Assembly: GCA_000434915.1 (NCBI GenBank)
Contig: FR882071.1
Location: 1-8,957, forward strand
DNA: 8,957 nt
Reading direction: 5' to 3'
Source of the DNA: Ruminococcus sp. CAG:563
GTDB taxonomy: Bacteria > Bacillota > Clostridia > Oscillospirales > Acutalibacteraceae
Below the pieces are notes generated by a model. That model searched no databases and was not told where the DNA came from. It saw only the letters and a program-made list of their open reading frames with translations. The stretch's first letter is position 1, and each line of letters starts with the position of its first letter. The translations under genes were made by a program, and so were the position numbers. Of this stretch, positions 1 to 4,907 are shown in pieces.

Positions 1-10
1 ATGATTAATT

Positions 11-40
11 ATAAAGAAAAAGAATGGCTTTCGCCATTCT
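11..40 (-). terminator. Rho-independent terminator, minus strand
   Basis: On the minus strand an 8-base perfect stem (arms at 33-40 and 21-28) closes a GAAA tetraloop at 29-32 and runs straight into a T-rich tail (20 down to 11). It reads out of the minus-strand fragments at 72-383, so it was probably the terminator of the lost gene or genes there. The plus strand has no T-run after the stem. Confidence 0.75.
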
Positions 41-71
41 CATTCTTTGAACAAAGTGTATTTTTTGCCTT

Positions 72-203
72 TCAAGACATAGCTGAACCCGGTTCATACA
101 CAACCGCTTGCAGACCTCCCCATATGCAATCTTCAGCCGAATCATATGGATCTTTGGCGGTGAAAACATAACTGCTTACTCCAACATTTTTAAAACTTAT
201 CAA
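72..203 (-). pseudogene. short protein-like minus-strand fragment, possible gene remnant
   Basis: An open frame of about 43 codons runs from a TTG at 203 to a stop at 72-74. It carries a protein-like C-terminal half (SYVFTAKDPYDSAEDCIWGG, then LQAVVYEPGSAMS). I do not recognise the family. There is no convincing ribosome site before the TTG, and an in-frame stop lies two codons upstream of it. The frame sits between the end of a peptidoglycan-binding fragment (237) and a minus-strand terminator (11-40). It is most likely the tail of a decayed larger gene, or a small gene downstream of one. That it is coding at all rests only on amino-acid composition, so confidence is low. Confidence 0.3.
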
Positions 204-236
204 AACTCTTTAAAAGTTTGATTATAATTTTAAAAC

Positions 237-383
237 TCACTTCGCTGCCAGCACATAGCACGCACGGATGGTTTGTGCTCCGGCAAGACCGTCAACGGTG
301 ATGCCTGCGGCATTCTGTACCTGCATTGTTGCTGTTCGAGTACCTGCGCCGAAGATGTTGTTATTGTCAACGCCCTTGATATG
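237..383 (-). pseudogene. C-terminal fragment of a peptidoglycan-binding (PG_binding_1-like) protein
   Basis: The minus-strand frame ending at the TGA at 237-239 encodes a peptide close to the second half of a PG_binding_1 repeat: a GVDNNNIFGAGTRTATMQ stretch, then NAAGITVDGLAGAQT. In the family this region reads as VDGIFGxxTxxAVxxFQxxxGLxVDGxxGxxT. Such domains form the wall-anchoring part of endolysins, amidases and spore-cortex hydrolases. Only about 45 residues remain, with no catalytic domain. The frame continues upstream to 488, but everything beyond about position 384 comes from an unrelated palindrome and lacks protein character. The gene therefore appears truncated at a rearrangement junction at about 383/384. 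It could formally be expressed as an 83-residue chimera from an ATG at 488, but no ribosome site supports this. Confidence 0.6.
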
Positions 384-439
384 CTCCCCATAGAGTAGAC
401 ACTCGAAAAAACAAAAATTCGAGACTACACTATGGGGAG
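384..439. repeat. imperfect 56-base inverted repeat at a truncation junction
   Basis: Arms at 384-407 and 418-439 pair over about 20 bases: an uninterrupted outer 10 (384-393 with 430-439), one mismatch, 4 more, a small bulge, then 6 around an A-rich loop. Neither strand has a T-run after the stem, so it is not a standard terminator. It lies exactly where the peptidoglycan-binding fragment loses homology. That suggests the end or ends of a mobile element, or a MITE-like remnant. The element family was not identified. Confidence 0.6.
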
Positions 440-473
440 TATTAAAAAATGAGGAAGATTTTTTTGAATTTAG

Positions 474-500
474 TGACGTATGACACATTTTCCCCGTCTA
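474..500 (+). promoter_or_regulatory. probable ECF sigma-dependent (autoregulatory) promoter
   Basis: A TGACGT at 474-479 and a CGTCTA at 495-500 are separated by 15 bases, about 44 bases before the sigma gene start. A CGTC-type -10 element is typical of Firmicutes ECF sigma factors such as SigV/CsfV, and ECF operons are commonly autoregulated. No good sigma-A -10 hexamer is visible between the palindrome and the gene. The -35 assignment is less certain because a second TGACAC lies at 481-486. Confidence 0.5.
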
Positions 501-543
501 TTAGGGTGAAAGGCCTTAATACAAAGGAAAGGAGGAGAAGACT

Positions 544-1104
544 ATGGATGATAAGCAGATATTAGATTTATATTGGGAGCGCTCCGAAGCTGCTATATCC
601 GAAACTTCAAAAAAATACGGAAAGTATTGCAGATACATAGCCTTTAATATTCTTCGTAATGACGAGGACAGCGAGGAATGTGTAAATGATACTTATTTAA
701 GAGCTTGGAACAGCATACCGCCTAACCGTCCATCTGTCCTAAAAACTTTTTTAGGGAAAATTACTCGCAACTTATCTTTGGACAGGTACGAACTGCTCAA
801 TGCAAAGAAACGTAATGGCGGGCAAATGCCATTGATTTTTGATGAAATACAAGAGTGCATACCATCGTTGGATAGTACAGAAAACATTGTTGAAGAAATT
901 GCTCTAACGGATATTCTCAACCGCTTTCTTTCTTCCCTGTCATTAGAACAGCGAAAAATCTTTATGAGAAGATATTGGTATTTATCGCCCATTAAAGAAA
1001 TTGCAACGGAATATGGTAAGAGCGAGAGCAAAATCAAGATGTCATTATTTCGTTCAAGGAACGAACTTAAAAAAATGTTAGAGAAAGAAGGTATCTCTGT
1101 ATGA
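544..1104 (+). CDS. ECF-type RNA polymerase sigma-70 family factor
   Basis: The 186-residue product has the two-domain layout of extracytoplasmic-function sigma factors. Region 2 is at about residues 20-85, with the acidic/aromatic core NDEDSEECVNDTYLRAWNSI at 39-58 and then FLGKITRNLSLDRY. Region 4 is at about 128-183, with a helix-turn-helix around PIKEIATEYGKSESKIKMSL and a basic tail. It should direct core RNA polymerase to a small regulon, including its own promoter. The ATG follows an AAAGGAGG at 528-534 with about 9 bases of spacing. The stop overlaps the start of the next gene by 4 bases (ATGA), which implies translational coupling with a membrane regulator. The inducing signal cannot be read from the sequence. 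The pair is more AT-rich in appearance than the operon at 4908-8322. Confidence 0.9.
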   Translation: MDDKQILDLYWERSEAAISETSKKYGKYCRYIAFNILRNDEDSEECVNDTYLRAWNSIPPNRPSVLKTFLGKITRNLSLDRYELLNAKKRNGGQMPLIFDEIQECIPSLDSTENIVEEIALTDILNRFLSSLSLEQRKIFMRRYWYLSPIKEIATEYGKSESKIKMSLFRSRNELKKMLEKEGISV

Positions 1105-1793
1105 AAGAAAAGAAACTTTTAAGGGCATTGGGAAATGTCGATAATCAGTATATTAAGGAGGCTGAACCTATGAAAAAAATAAGTAAAATAACTAATCGGC
1201 AAAAATGGGTGTCTGTTGCTGCTTGCTTCGTACTCGTTGCTGTGATTGGAGTGGGAGTTTTTCAAAGCAATCTGTTTGGTACAAAAAACGATATTGCCAC
1301 GCTGAATGGTGGAGAAACAATTACTTTTGTTAAAAATGACTTATCACAATCTTCAATTAACTTAAATGTAACAACAAGACCTTTGAGCGATGCTGAGATT
1401 GAAATGCTTTTTGCAGACTTGCCTGTTACCGCAGATGCTTACTTTGATGCTGACAATCATAATATTCTGGGTTTTGAGGGAAAAATTGGTGATACAAGAA
1501 TTGTAGTATCTAAACAGGGTGTAAATCTATTAGATACTATCATTGATGGAAATACAATCACTTCAAGTGTAGACGGCGTTGATATCAATGCAGGATATTT
1601 CGTAACAAAGTCAAATAGTCAAGGCATCAAAACCGTAATATATTATGCAACCTTTGATATGGGAGAGAACACTATTTATGTAGAGTATTCTGGCGTTGAA
1701 AATGAAAGTGAAACTGTAAAAAACAACTTGGTAGACACAATTTTGAAGTTGATTGAGAACGGTGCATTTGATTTGAGCCAAATCCAAGAATAA
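1101..1793 (+). CDS. single-pass membrane protein, probable anti-sigma factor
   Basis: The 230-residue protein has a short cytoplasmic N-terminus carrying LLRALGNVDNQYIKEAEP, one transmembrane helix at about residues 36-54 (WVSVAACFVLVAVIGVGVF), and a mostly beta-type extracellular domain to the end. An N-terminal motif like DxxYIxEA before a single helix is common in clostridial proteins encoded just after ECF sigma factors. This is recalled family knowledge and was not searched. The 4-base overlap with the sigma gene supports partnership. The inferred job is to hold the sigma factor at the membrane and release it on an envelope signal sensed outside. No catalytic motif is visible in the outer domain. 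A second in-frame ATG (residue 24, position 1170) has an excellent ribosome site and would give a form lacking the proposed sigma-binding segment. Confidence 0.75.
   Translation: MKEKKLLRALGNVDNQYIKEAEPMKKISKITNRQKWVSVAACFVLVAVIGVGVFQSNLFGTKNDIATLNGGETITFVKNDLSQSSINLNVTTRPLSDAEIEMLFADLPVTADAYFDADNHNILGFEGKIGDTRIVVSKQGVNLLDTIIDGNTITSSVDGVDINAGYFVTKSNSQGIKTVIYYATFDMGENTIYVEYSGVENESETVKNNLVDTILKLIENGAFDLSQIQE
1155..1161 (+). promoter_or_regulatory. internal ribosome binding site for an alternative start at 1170
   Basis: A perfect AAGGAGG lies 8 bases before an in-frame ATG at 1170 inside the membrane-protein gene, better than anything before the ATG at 1101. The longer form is preferred because it overlaps the sigma gene and contains the family-like N-terminal motif. 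The codons for that motif (Lys-Glu-Ala) themselves create the sequence, so it may be coincidental. Confidence 0.35.
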
Positions 1794-1951
1794 TCTGCAA
1801 ATTTCATATACTAAGAACTTGATGGATACCTATTCCTATGCGCCTGAAAGACGGTGGTACAGTTGCACTTTTTAACGAAAGGCACATCTTTTAACGATTT
1901 ATCCGAGGGGTATGCATTTCGTATCAGAATTGGTCTCTACTTTCATATTAT
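1794..1951. other. gene-free stretch with protein-like remnants
   Basis: No complete gene is visible. On the plus strand a short frame ending in a stop at about 1968-1970 reads like a protein (SFNDLSEGYAFRIRIGLYF). On the minus strand an overlapping short frame contains FVKKCNCTTVFQAHRNR. Neither has a start with a ribosome site. The stretch may be a decayed fragment, or conserved DNA carried with the sigma cassette. Confidence 0.35.
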
Positions 1952-1989
1952 AAAAGTCGGGAAGCGTTAATGCTTTCGGCTTTTCTTTA
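1952..1989 (+). terminator. Rho-independent terminator after the sigma/anti-sigma pair
   Basis: A stem formed by 1952-1965 and 1972-1984, with one bulge and G-T pairs and a short loop around 1966-1971, is followed by TTTTCTTTATTA. It is the first plausible terminator downstream of the two-gene sigma unit. Confidence 0.65.
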
Positions 1990-2061
1990 TTATGCAAAGC
2001 GATATGTTGCCGTTTTTCTGTTTTGTTAAATGTCTATTTTCTGATATTTTCCCAATAGCTA

Positions 2062-2089
2062 TTGACTTAAAAATTATATTTGGTACAAT
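2062..2089 (+). promoter_or_regulatory. sigma-A-type promoter for the acetyltransferase gene
   Basis: A TTGACT at 2062-2067 and a TACAAT at 2084-2089 are spaced by 16 bases in AT-rich DNA. The predicted start of transcription near 2096 gives a leader of about 25 bases before the ATG at 2122. It lies downstream of the terminator at 1952-1989, so the gene should be transcribed on its own. Confidence 0.7.
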
Positions 2090-2121
2090 TATATTAGAAA
2101 AAATATAAAATGAGGATTTTT

Positions 2122-2571
2122 ATGAAAGAATATATTATCAGAGAAACAACCGACTTCCTTTCGCTTTCAACGCTTTTCCACGAGAGCGGAATGGGCGTTA
2201 CCATTGAAGAACGCATGCCTGACCGCATTTTAAAAATGTGGCGCATGGACGATGCATTAACCGGAAATCTAATGGCGGCCGTTACCTTGGAGATTCGTGA
2301 CGAAGCATATTCACTGGGCGACATTGCCGTGCGCAACGGAATACAGTCTAAGGGCTACGGAAAAATCCTGCAAGCTGTCGTTTTTGATGAAGCCAAAAAG
2401 CTTGGAGTAAAAGAAATCTGGGCTTGCGCCAAAGAACCGGAATACTACATACACTGCGGCTGGCAAGAAATGAAGTGGGAGGATTCACCAAATATCGCTG
2501 TCTATTGTTCAACATGCAGCAAGCGAGGAAATATTTGCCACCCGAAAATAATGAAATATACCCTCAAATAA
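2122..2571 (+). CDS. GNAT family N-acetyltransferase
   Basis: The product is about 149 residues with the Gcn5-related acetyltransferase fold. Strand beta-4 (YSLGDIAVRN) leads into the acetyl-CoA pyrophosphate-binding loop, read as RNGIQSKGYGK (the family RxxxQxxGxG motif). A helix, then EIWACAKEPEYYIHCGWQEM, follow as the C-terminal core. The end carries three cysteines (CSTCSKRGNIC followed by HPKIMKYTL), as in a GNAT subgroup with a Cys-rich tail. It should transfer acetyl from acetyl-CoA to an amine; the substrate cannot be told. An ATG at 2110 would add four residues. The ATG at 2122 is chosen because a TGAGG at 2111-2115 sits six bases before it. It is monocistronic, with its own promoter and terminator. 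Confidence 0.88.
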   Translation: MKEYIIRETTDFLSLSTLFHESGMGVTIEERMPDRILKMWRMDDALTGNLMAAVTLEIRDEAYSLGDIAVRNGIQSKGYGKILQAVVFDEAKKLGVKEIWACAKEPEYYIHCGWQEMKWEDSPNIAVYCSTCSKRGNICHPKIMKYTLK

Positions 2572-2579
2572 ATTATTGT

Positions 2580-2606
2580 CCCGTACCGTTTCGGTGCGGG
2601 ATTTTT
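2580..2606 (+). terminator. Rho-independent terminator after the acetyltransferase gene
   Basis: An 8-pair stem (2580-2587 with 2593-2600, one G-T pair) with a GTTTC loop is followed by TTTTT at 2602-2606. It lies in the 37-base gap between convergent genes. On the minus strand the DNA beyond the stem is only moderately T-rich, so it may stop the converging DUF4363 transcript weakly. Confidence 0.85.
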
Positions 2607-2608
2607 CA

Positions 2609-2986
2609 TCAAAAAATATTTTTTATAGTCGGTTTTTCGCTCTCTTTTATGTGTTCAAGACGATTGATCACGTTATTAAGCTCCTCCAAATATTCATCGG
2701 TCAAGCCCTGTTCATGATAGTTTTCAATGTTTCTTATCCCGATTTCAATGTCGTCAAGCTCCGAGTGAGGCAAAAACGAAACCATAAAGATCTCCGACCT
2801 ATCCCATTCATCCGAGAGCCGTTTTGTTTCCAAAAAGTCGGTTTCCTTCTTTTGATTAACGGAATCACGGATTTCACAGGCCGTCCCGGCAAGGCTGTCA
2901 ACATTGGATATTATTCTGAAATATATCCCGATTGACGAACCAAATATGACAAGCAAAATCACAACGGCGGCTATTATTCTTCTCAT
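2609..2986 (-). CDS. DUF4363 family membrane-anchored protein
   Basis: The 125-residue product begins with a basic RR and one hydrophobic helix at about residues 3-23 (IIAAVVILLVIFGSSIGIYF). A mainly helical, highly charged domain follows (repeated E/D/K, with RNIENYHEQGLTDEYLEELN near the middle of the C-terminal half). This layout, and its position directly after a DUF421 gene, fits the DUF4363 family, a short clostridial family of unknown biochemical function. Its start codon overlaps the stop of the DUF421 gene (ATGA), with GAAGGA about 9 bases upstream, so the two are translationally coupled. The helical domain probably lies outside the membrane. No catalytic motif is visible, and the family name is from memory. 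Confidence 0.75.
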   Translation of the reverse strand: MRRIIAAVVILLVIFGSSIGIYFRIISNVDSLAGTACEIRDSVNQKKETDFLETKRLSDEWDRSEIFMVSFLPHSELDDIEIGIRNIENYHEQGLTDEYLEELNNVINRLEHIKESEKPTIKNIF

Positions 2987-3660
2987 TGATATTCGTCCTT
3001 CTTTACTATTGTGTAGTTTCCCTCTTTATCGGCGACCATGAAAAGAACTTCATTGATTTCAGTGTTCTCTTTTTCCAAAATATCATACAGCTTTTCTTCG
3101 TCCGTCTCACATTCCTTGAACGAACGCTTGAGAAATTTTCCATCGTTGATAACCATGCAAAGAAGCCCCTTCGTTTCGTTCGGTATACCAGCCATTTCCG
3201 CCGTTACAGTCTCCTTTTCCGGCTTGAGCATGACACTCAGCTGTCCGTTCGTTTCAACGATTGCGTAGCGAACATCGGATATATCAAACACGTCCTTCTG
3301 CCGCAGCTGGTCAAAGAGATCATCCATTGTAAAGCGAAGCCTTTTCAGCTGCTTTTGGTCGACAACTCCGTCACGGATCACCACAAGCGAATTGCCTTGC
3401 AAAAAGCTTCGGCATTTAGAGCTTTTGAGCACAACAACGGAATTGATAACCTCCAGCGCAACAAGAAGCAGAACAGCCACAATCGAATTGCCGAGCGGCA
3501 GCGCATTGTCCTGCATAGGGATAGCCGCAATCTCGGAAAGAAGAATCGTTATAACAAGCTCCGTCGGCTGTAATTCACCGAGCTGCCTTTTACCCATGAT
3601 ACGCATACAGATTATTATCAGAACATATAGAATCAGAGCACGGACCAGTGTCACAAGCAT
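2983..3660 (-). CDS. DUF421 (YetF-like) membrane protein
   Basis: With the ATG at 3660 the product has 225 residues. Three hydrophobic segments (about 3-22, 33-48 and 56-76) precede a cytoplasmic part. Between the first two lies the family hallmark MGKRQLGELQPTELVI, followed by SEIAAIPM. After the last helix comes FLQGNSLVVIRDGVVDQKQL, then DDLFDQLRQKDVFDISDVRY, the conserved YetF beta domain. Bacillus homologues (YetF, YdfR, YrbG) are implicated in spore or envelope functions, but the biochemical role is unsettled. The frame is open to a TTG at 3711, which would add 17 hydrophobic residues; it has no ribosome site. The ATG at 3660 has only a weak GGTGAT but fits the usual family start, so the true start is uncertain. 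It overlaps the following DUF4363 gene by 4 bases. Confidence 0.88.
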   Translation of the reverse strand: MLVTLVRALILYVLIIICMRIMGKRQLGELQPTELVITILLSEIAAIPMQDNALPLGNSIVAVLLLVALEVINSVVVLKSSKCRSFLQGNSLVVIRDGVVDQKQLKRLRFTMDDLFDQLRQKDVFDISDVRYAIVETNGQLSVMLKPEKETVTAEMAGIPNETKGLLCMVINDGKFLKRSFKECETDEEKLYDILEKENTEINEVLFMVADKEGNYTIVKKDEYQ

Positions 3661-3791
3661 AAATATCACCGATAATATGATTGACGAAAATTCACGAAAT
3701 AAACCAAACAACGAATATCAAACGCACAGCGATTCTTTTTCCCGGACAAAGCCTATATCCTGTCAGTCTTTAATTAAAATAAAGTAATCGG

Positions 3792-3819
3792 TTGAAAAAA
3801 GTAAACTTTATGCTATAAT
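3792..3819 (+). promoter_or_regulatory. sigma-A-type promoter, plus strand
   Basis: A TTGAAA at 3792-3797 and a consensus TATAAT at 3814-3819 are separated by 16 bases. Transcription would start near 3826 and run into the frameshifted remnant at 3858-4089, perhaps on to the receiver-like gene at 4236. It is divergent from the DUF421 gene. No terminator is visible between it and 4236. Confidence 0.65.
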
Positions 3820-3857
3820 CTAAATTGTAAAAGGTTTTTTACGAAATAAACATATAA

Positions 3858-4089
3858 GAGGCAGACGGTTTACGGTGCAAGAACCACGTCACAACAGAGC
3901 TTTTTGATGTAATAAAGCATACACTCAACGGAGAAAAATTTCCCCCTCCCCTGCTGCTAAAACGGATTGAACTGTGTACTGCAAAACTATGACGAAACTG
4001 CAGGAAAAGACGGCATTGAAAACCGTGAAGCCTCGTCAGCGGCCGCCATCGGAAATAAGCTTGCTTTTCCGCCTTATAAAGATGAATAA
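3858..4089 (+). pseudogene. frameshifted small gene remnant of unknown family
   Basis: Two overlapping frames read as one protein interrupted by a shift near 3970-3985. The first, open from 3858, contains TTELFDVIKHTLNGEKF then PPPLLLKRIELC before stopping at 3990-3992. The second, open from 3961 to the TAA at 4087-4089, contains NYDETAGKDGIENREASS and AAAIGNKLAFPPYKDE. Both parts look like real protein, and the joint falls naturally at RIELC/VLQNYDE. No start codon with a ribosome site was found, although a strong promoter lies at 3792-3819. I do not recognise the family. The simplest reading is a decayed gene that kept its promoter. A sequencing error or programmed frameshift is possible but less likely. 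Confidence 0.45.
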
Positions 4090-4152
4090 TTCTGATTACC
4101 CTTTTGCCTCACAGACAAAATGACTTTTGCGTTTTAAGAAACTTTTGTTCTT

Positions 4153-4174
4153 TCACTGGCACAAATGCCAGTGA
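4153..4174. promoter_or_regulatory. perfect 22-base dyad, candidate operator or leader hairpin
   Basis: Two perfect 9-base arms, TCACTGGCA (4153-4161) and TGCCAGTGA (4166-4174), flank a CAAA centre, 61 bases before the start of the receiver-like gene. Runs of T lie before the dyad and A after it on the plus strand (and likewise on the minus), the reverse of what a terminator needs. A dimeric repressor site or a regulatory RNA hairpin is inferred. Confidence 0.5.
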
Positions 4175-4235
4175 CAAAAAACCGTAAATCTGTAAAAATA
4201 TATATGTAAAAGTTTATTTTTATAGAGGGTGATAT

Positions 4236-4625
4236 ATGAAAATGAAAAAAATTGTTTTGGATATCCATAGTGCTATTCATGCACACAATATGGAGCGTAT
4301 GCTTATGCAGGAATTGGATGATTGCCGGATCTTCGTTTCCGAGTCAACGGATTCAACGGCCGAATGGTGCGAAACACATAAGCCCGACGTTCTGCTGATG
4401 GAGGTAAAAGCTTTTTCGCCTTGGATGTTCTCGGAACGCATGGCAATTCGAGAAAAAATCAAGCAAAGTCTGGCGGATTGCCGCATCATTCTTTTCGTGG
4501 ATGATGAAAATGACAATGATTTGACCGAAAGCGTTCGGCAAGCAAAACGCAGCGGTCTTATTGACGCATTCCTCTTCGGCTCGGTATCCGAAAATTATTT
4601 TGCATCAGTCATCGACAGTGTTTGA
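4236..4625 (+). CDS. stand-alone receiver-like (CheY-fold) protein with degenerate active site
   Basis: The 129-residue protein has the length and strand/helix rhythm of a single response-regulator receiver domain, with no output domain. It starts with KKIVLDIH (first strand, one acidic residue instead of the usual pair). KPDVLLMEVKAF at 49-60 aligns with the phosphoacceptor strand PDxxLLDxxMP, placing Glu56 where Asp is expected. CRIILFVDDE at 82-91 is the fourth strand, and DAFLFGSVSE at 110-119 aligns with the AxxxKP strand but has Gly in place of the conserved Lys. It is probably not phosphorylated normally; Glu may mimic the active state. GAGGGTGAT at 4225-4233 supports the ATG at 4236. 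The SPFH operon begins 282 bases downstream, and a functional link is only inferred. The fold assignment is by pattern, not search. Confidence 0.6.
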   Translation: MKMKKIVLDIHSAIHAHNMERMLMQELDDCRIFVSESTDSTAEWCETHKPDVLLMEVKAFSPWMFSERMAIREKIKQSLADCRIILFVDDENDNDLTESVRQAKRSGLIDAFLFGSVSENYFASVIDSV

Positions 4626-4907
4626 TATATAAAATTGTATACTGATTCCTGTTGAAAGGCTGCAAAAACGGCGATAAGATTTCCTCGGTATTTCCTATTA
4701 TTTCGGGAGCAAACGGTAAAATCATTGCCGAAAACCGCTGTGATTTCTCTTTTCCGAGAGCATGGCGAATTTTTGTTAAGAAGCGTCATTACGGTGTATG
4801 TGACAATTTAATCTATTCCAATGACGCAGTAAACGACACCCGGGATATTCTCGGTGCAGAATAAAAAAGAAAATTAAACTATTATTATTTGAAAGGAGTC
4901 AATTATT
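4626..4907 (+). other. 282-base intergenic stretch before the SPFH operon
   Basis: No gene with a credible start is seen. Two plus-strand frames look mildly protein-like: one from about 4656 to 4811 contains FLLFREQTVKSLPKTAV, and another runs to a stop at 4862-4864. Neither has a ribosome site or good start codon, which suggests a decayed gene or dispersed repeat. No terminator hairpin with a T-run and no consensus promoter stands out, so read-through from the receiver-like gene into the operon is possible. An AAAGGAG at 4892-4898 serves the next gene. Confidence 0.4.

Noticed and set aside
84..96. Short palindrome TGAACC-C-GGTTCA as an operator
   Set aside because: It is only six bases per arm and lies inside a possible coding remnant, with no promoter nearby. 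Chance is likely.
2424..2935. Plus-strand frames overlapping the acetyltransferase end and the DUF4363 gene
   Set aside because: They run across a strong terminator at 2580-2606 and antisense to a well-supported gene, with no ribosome site.
2986..3787. Plus-strand open frames opposite the DUF421 gene
   Set aside because: They are low-complexity antisense frames. The minus-strand gene has clear membrane segments and family motifs.
4153..4174. Terminator after the region at 3826-4150
   Set aside because: The hairpin is perfect, but T-runs lie on the upstream side and A-runs on the downstream side for both strands, so it cannot act as a Rho-independent terminator.
4652..4864. 70-codon frame from a TTG as a real gene
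   Set aside because: It has a weak start, no ribosome site and no recognisable motif, and a competing frame is equally protein-like. It is kept only as possible remnant DNA.
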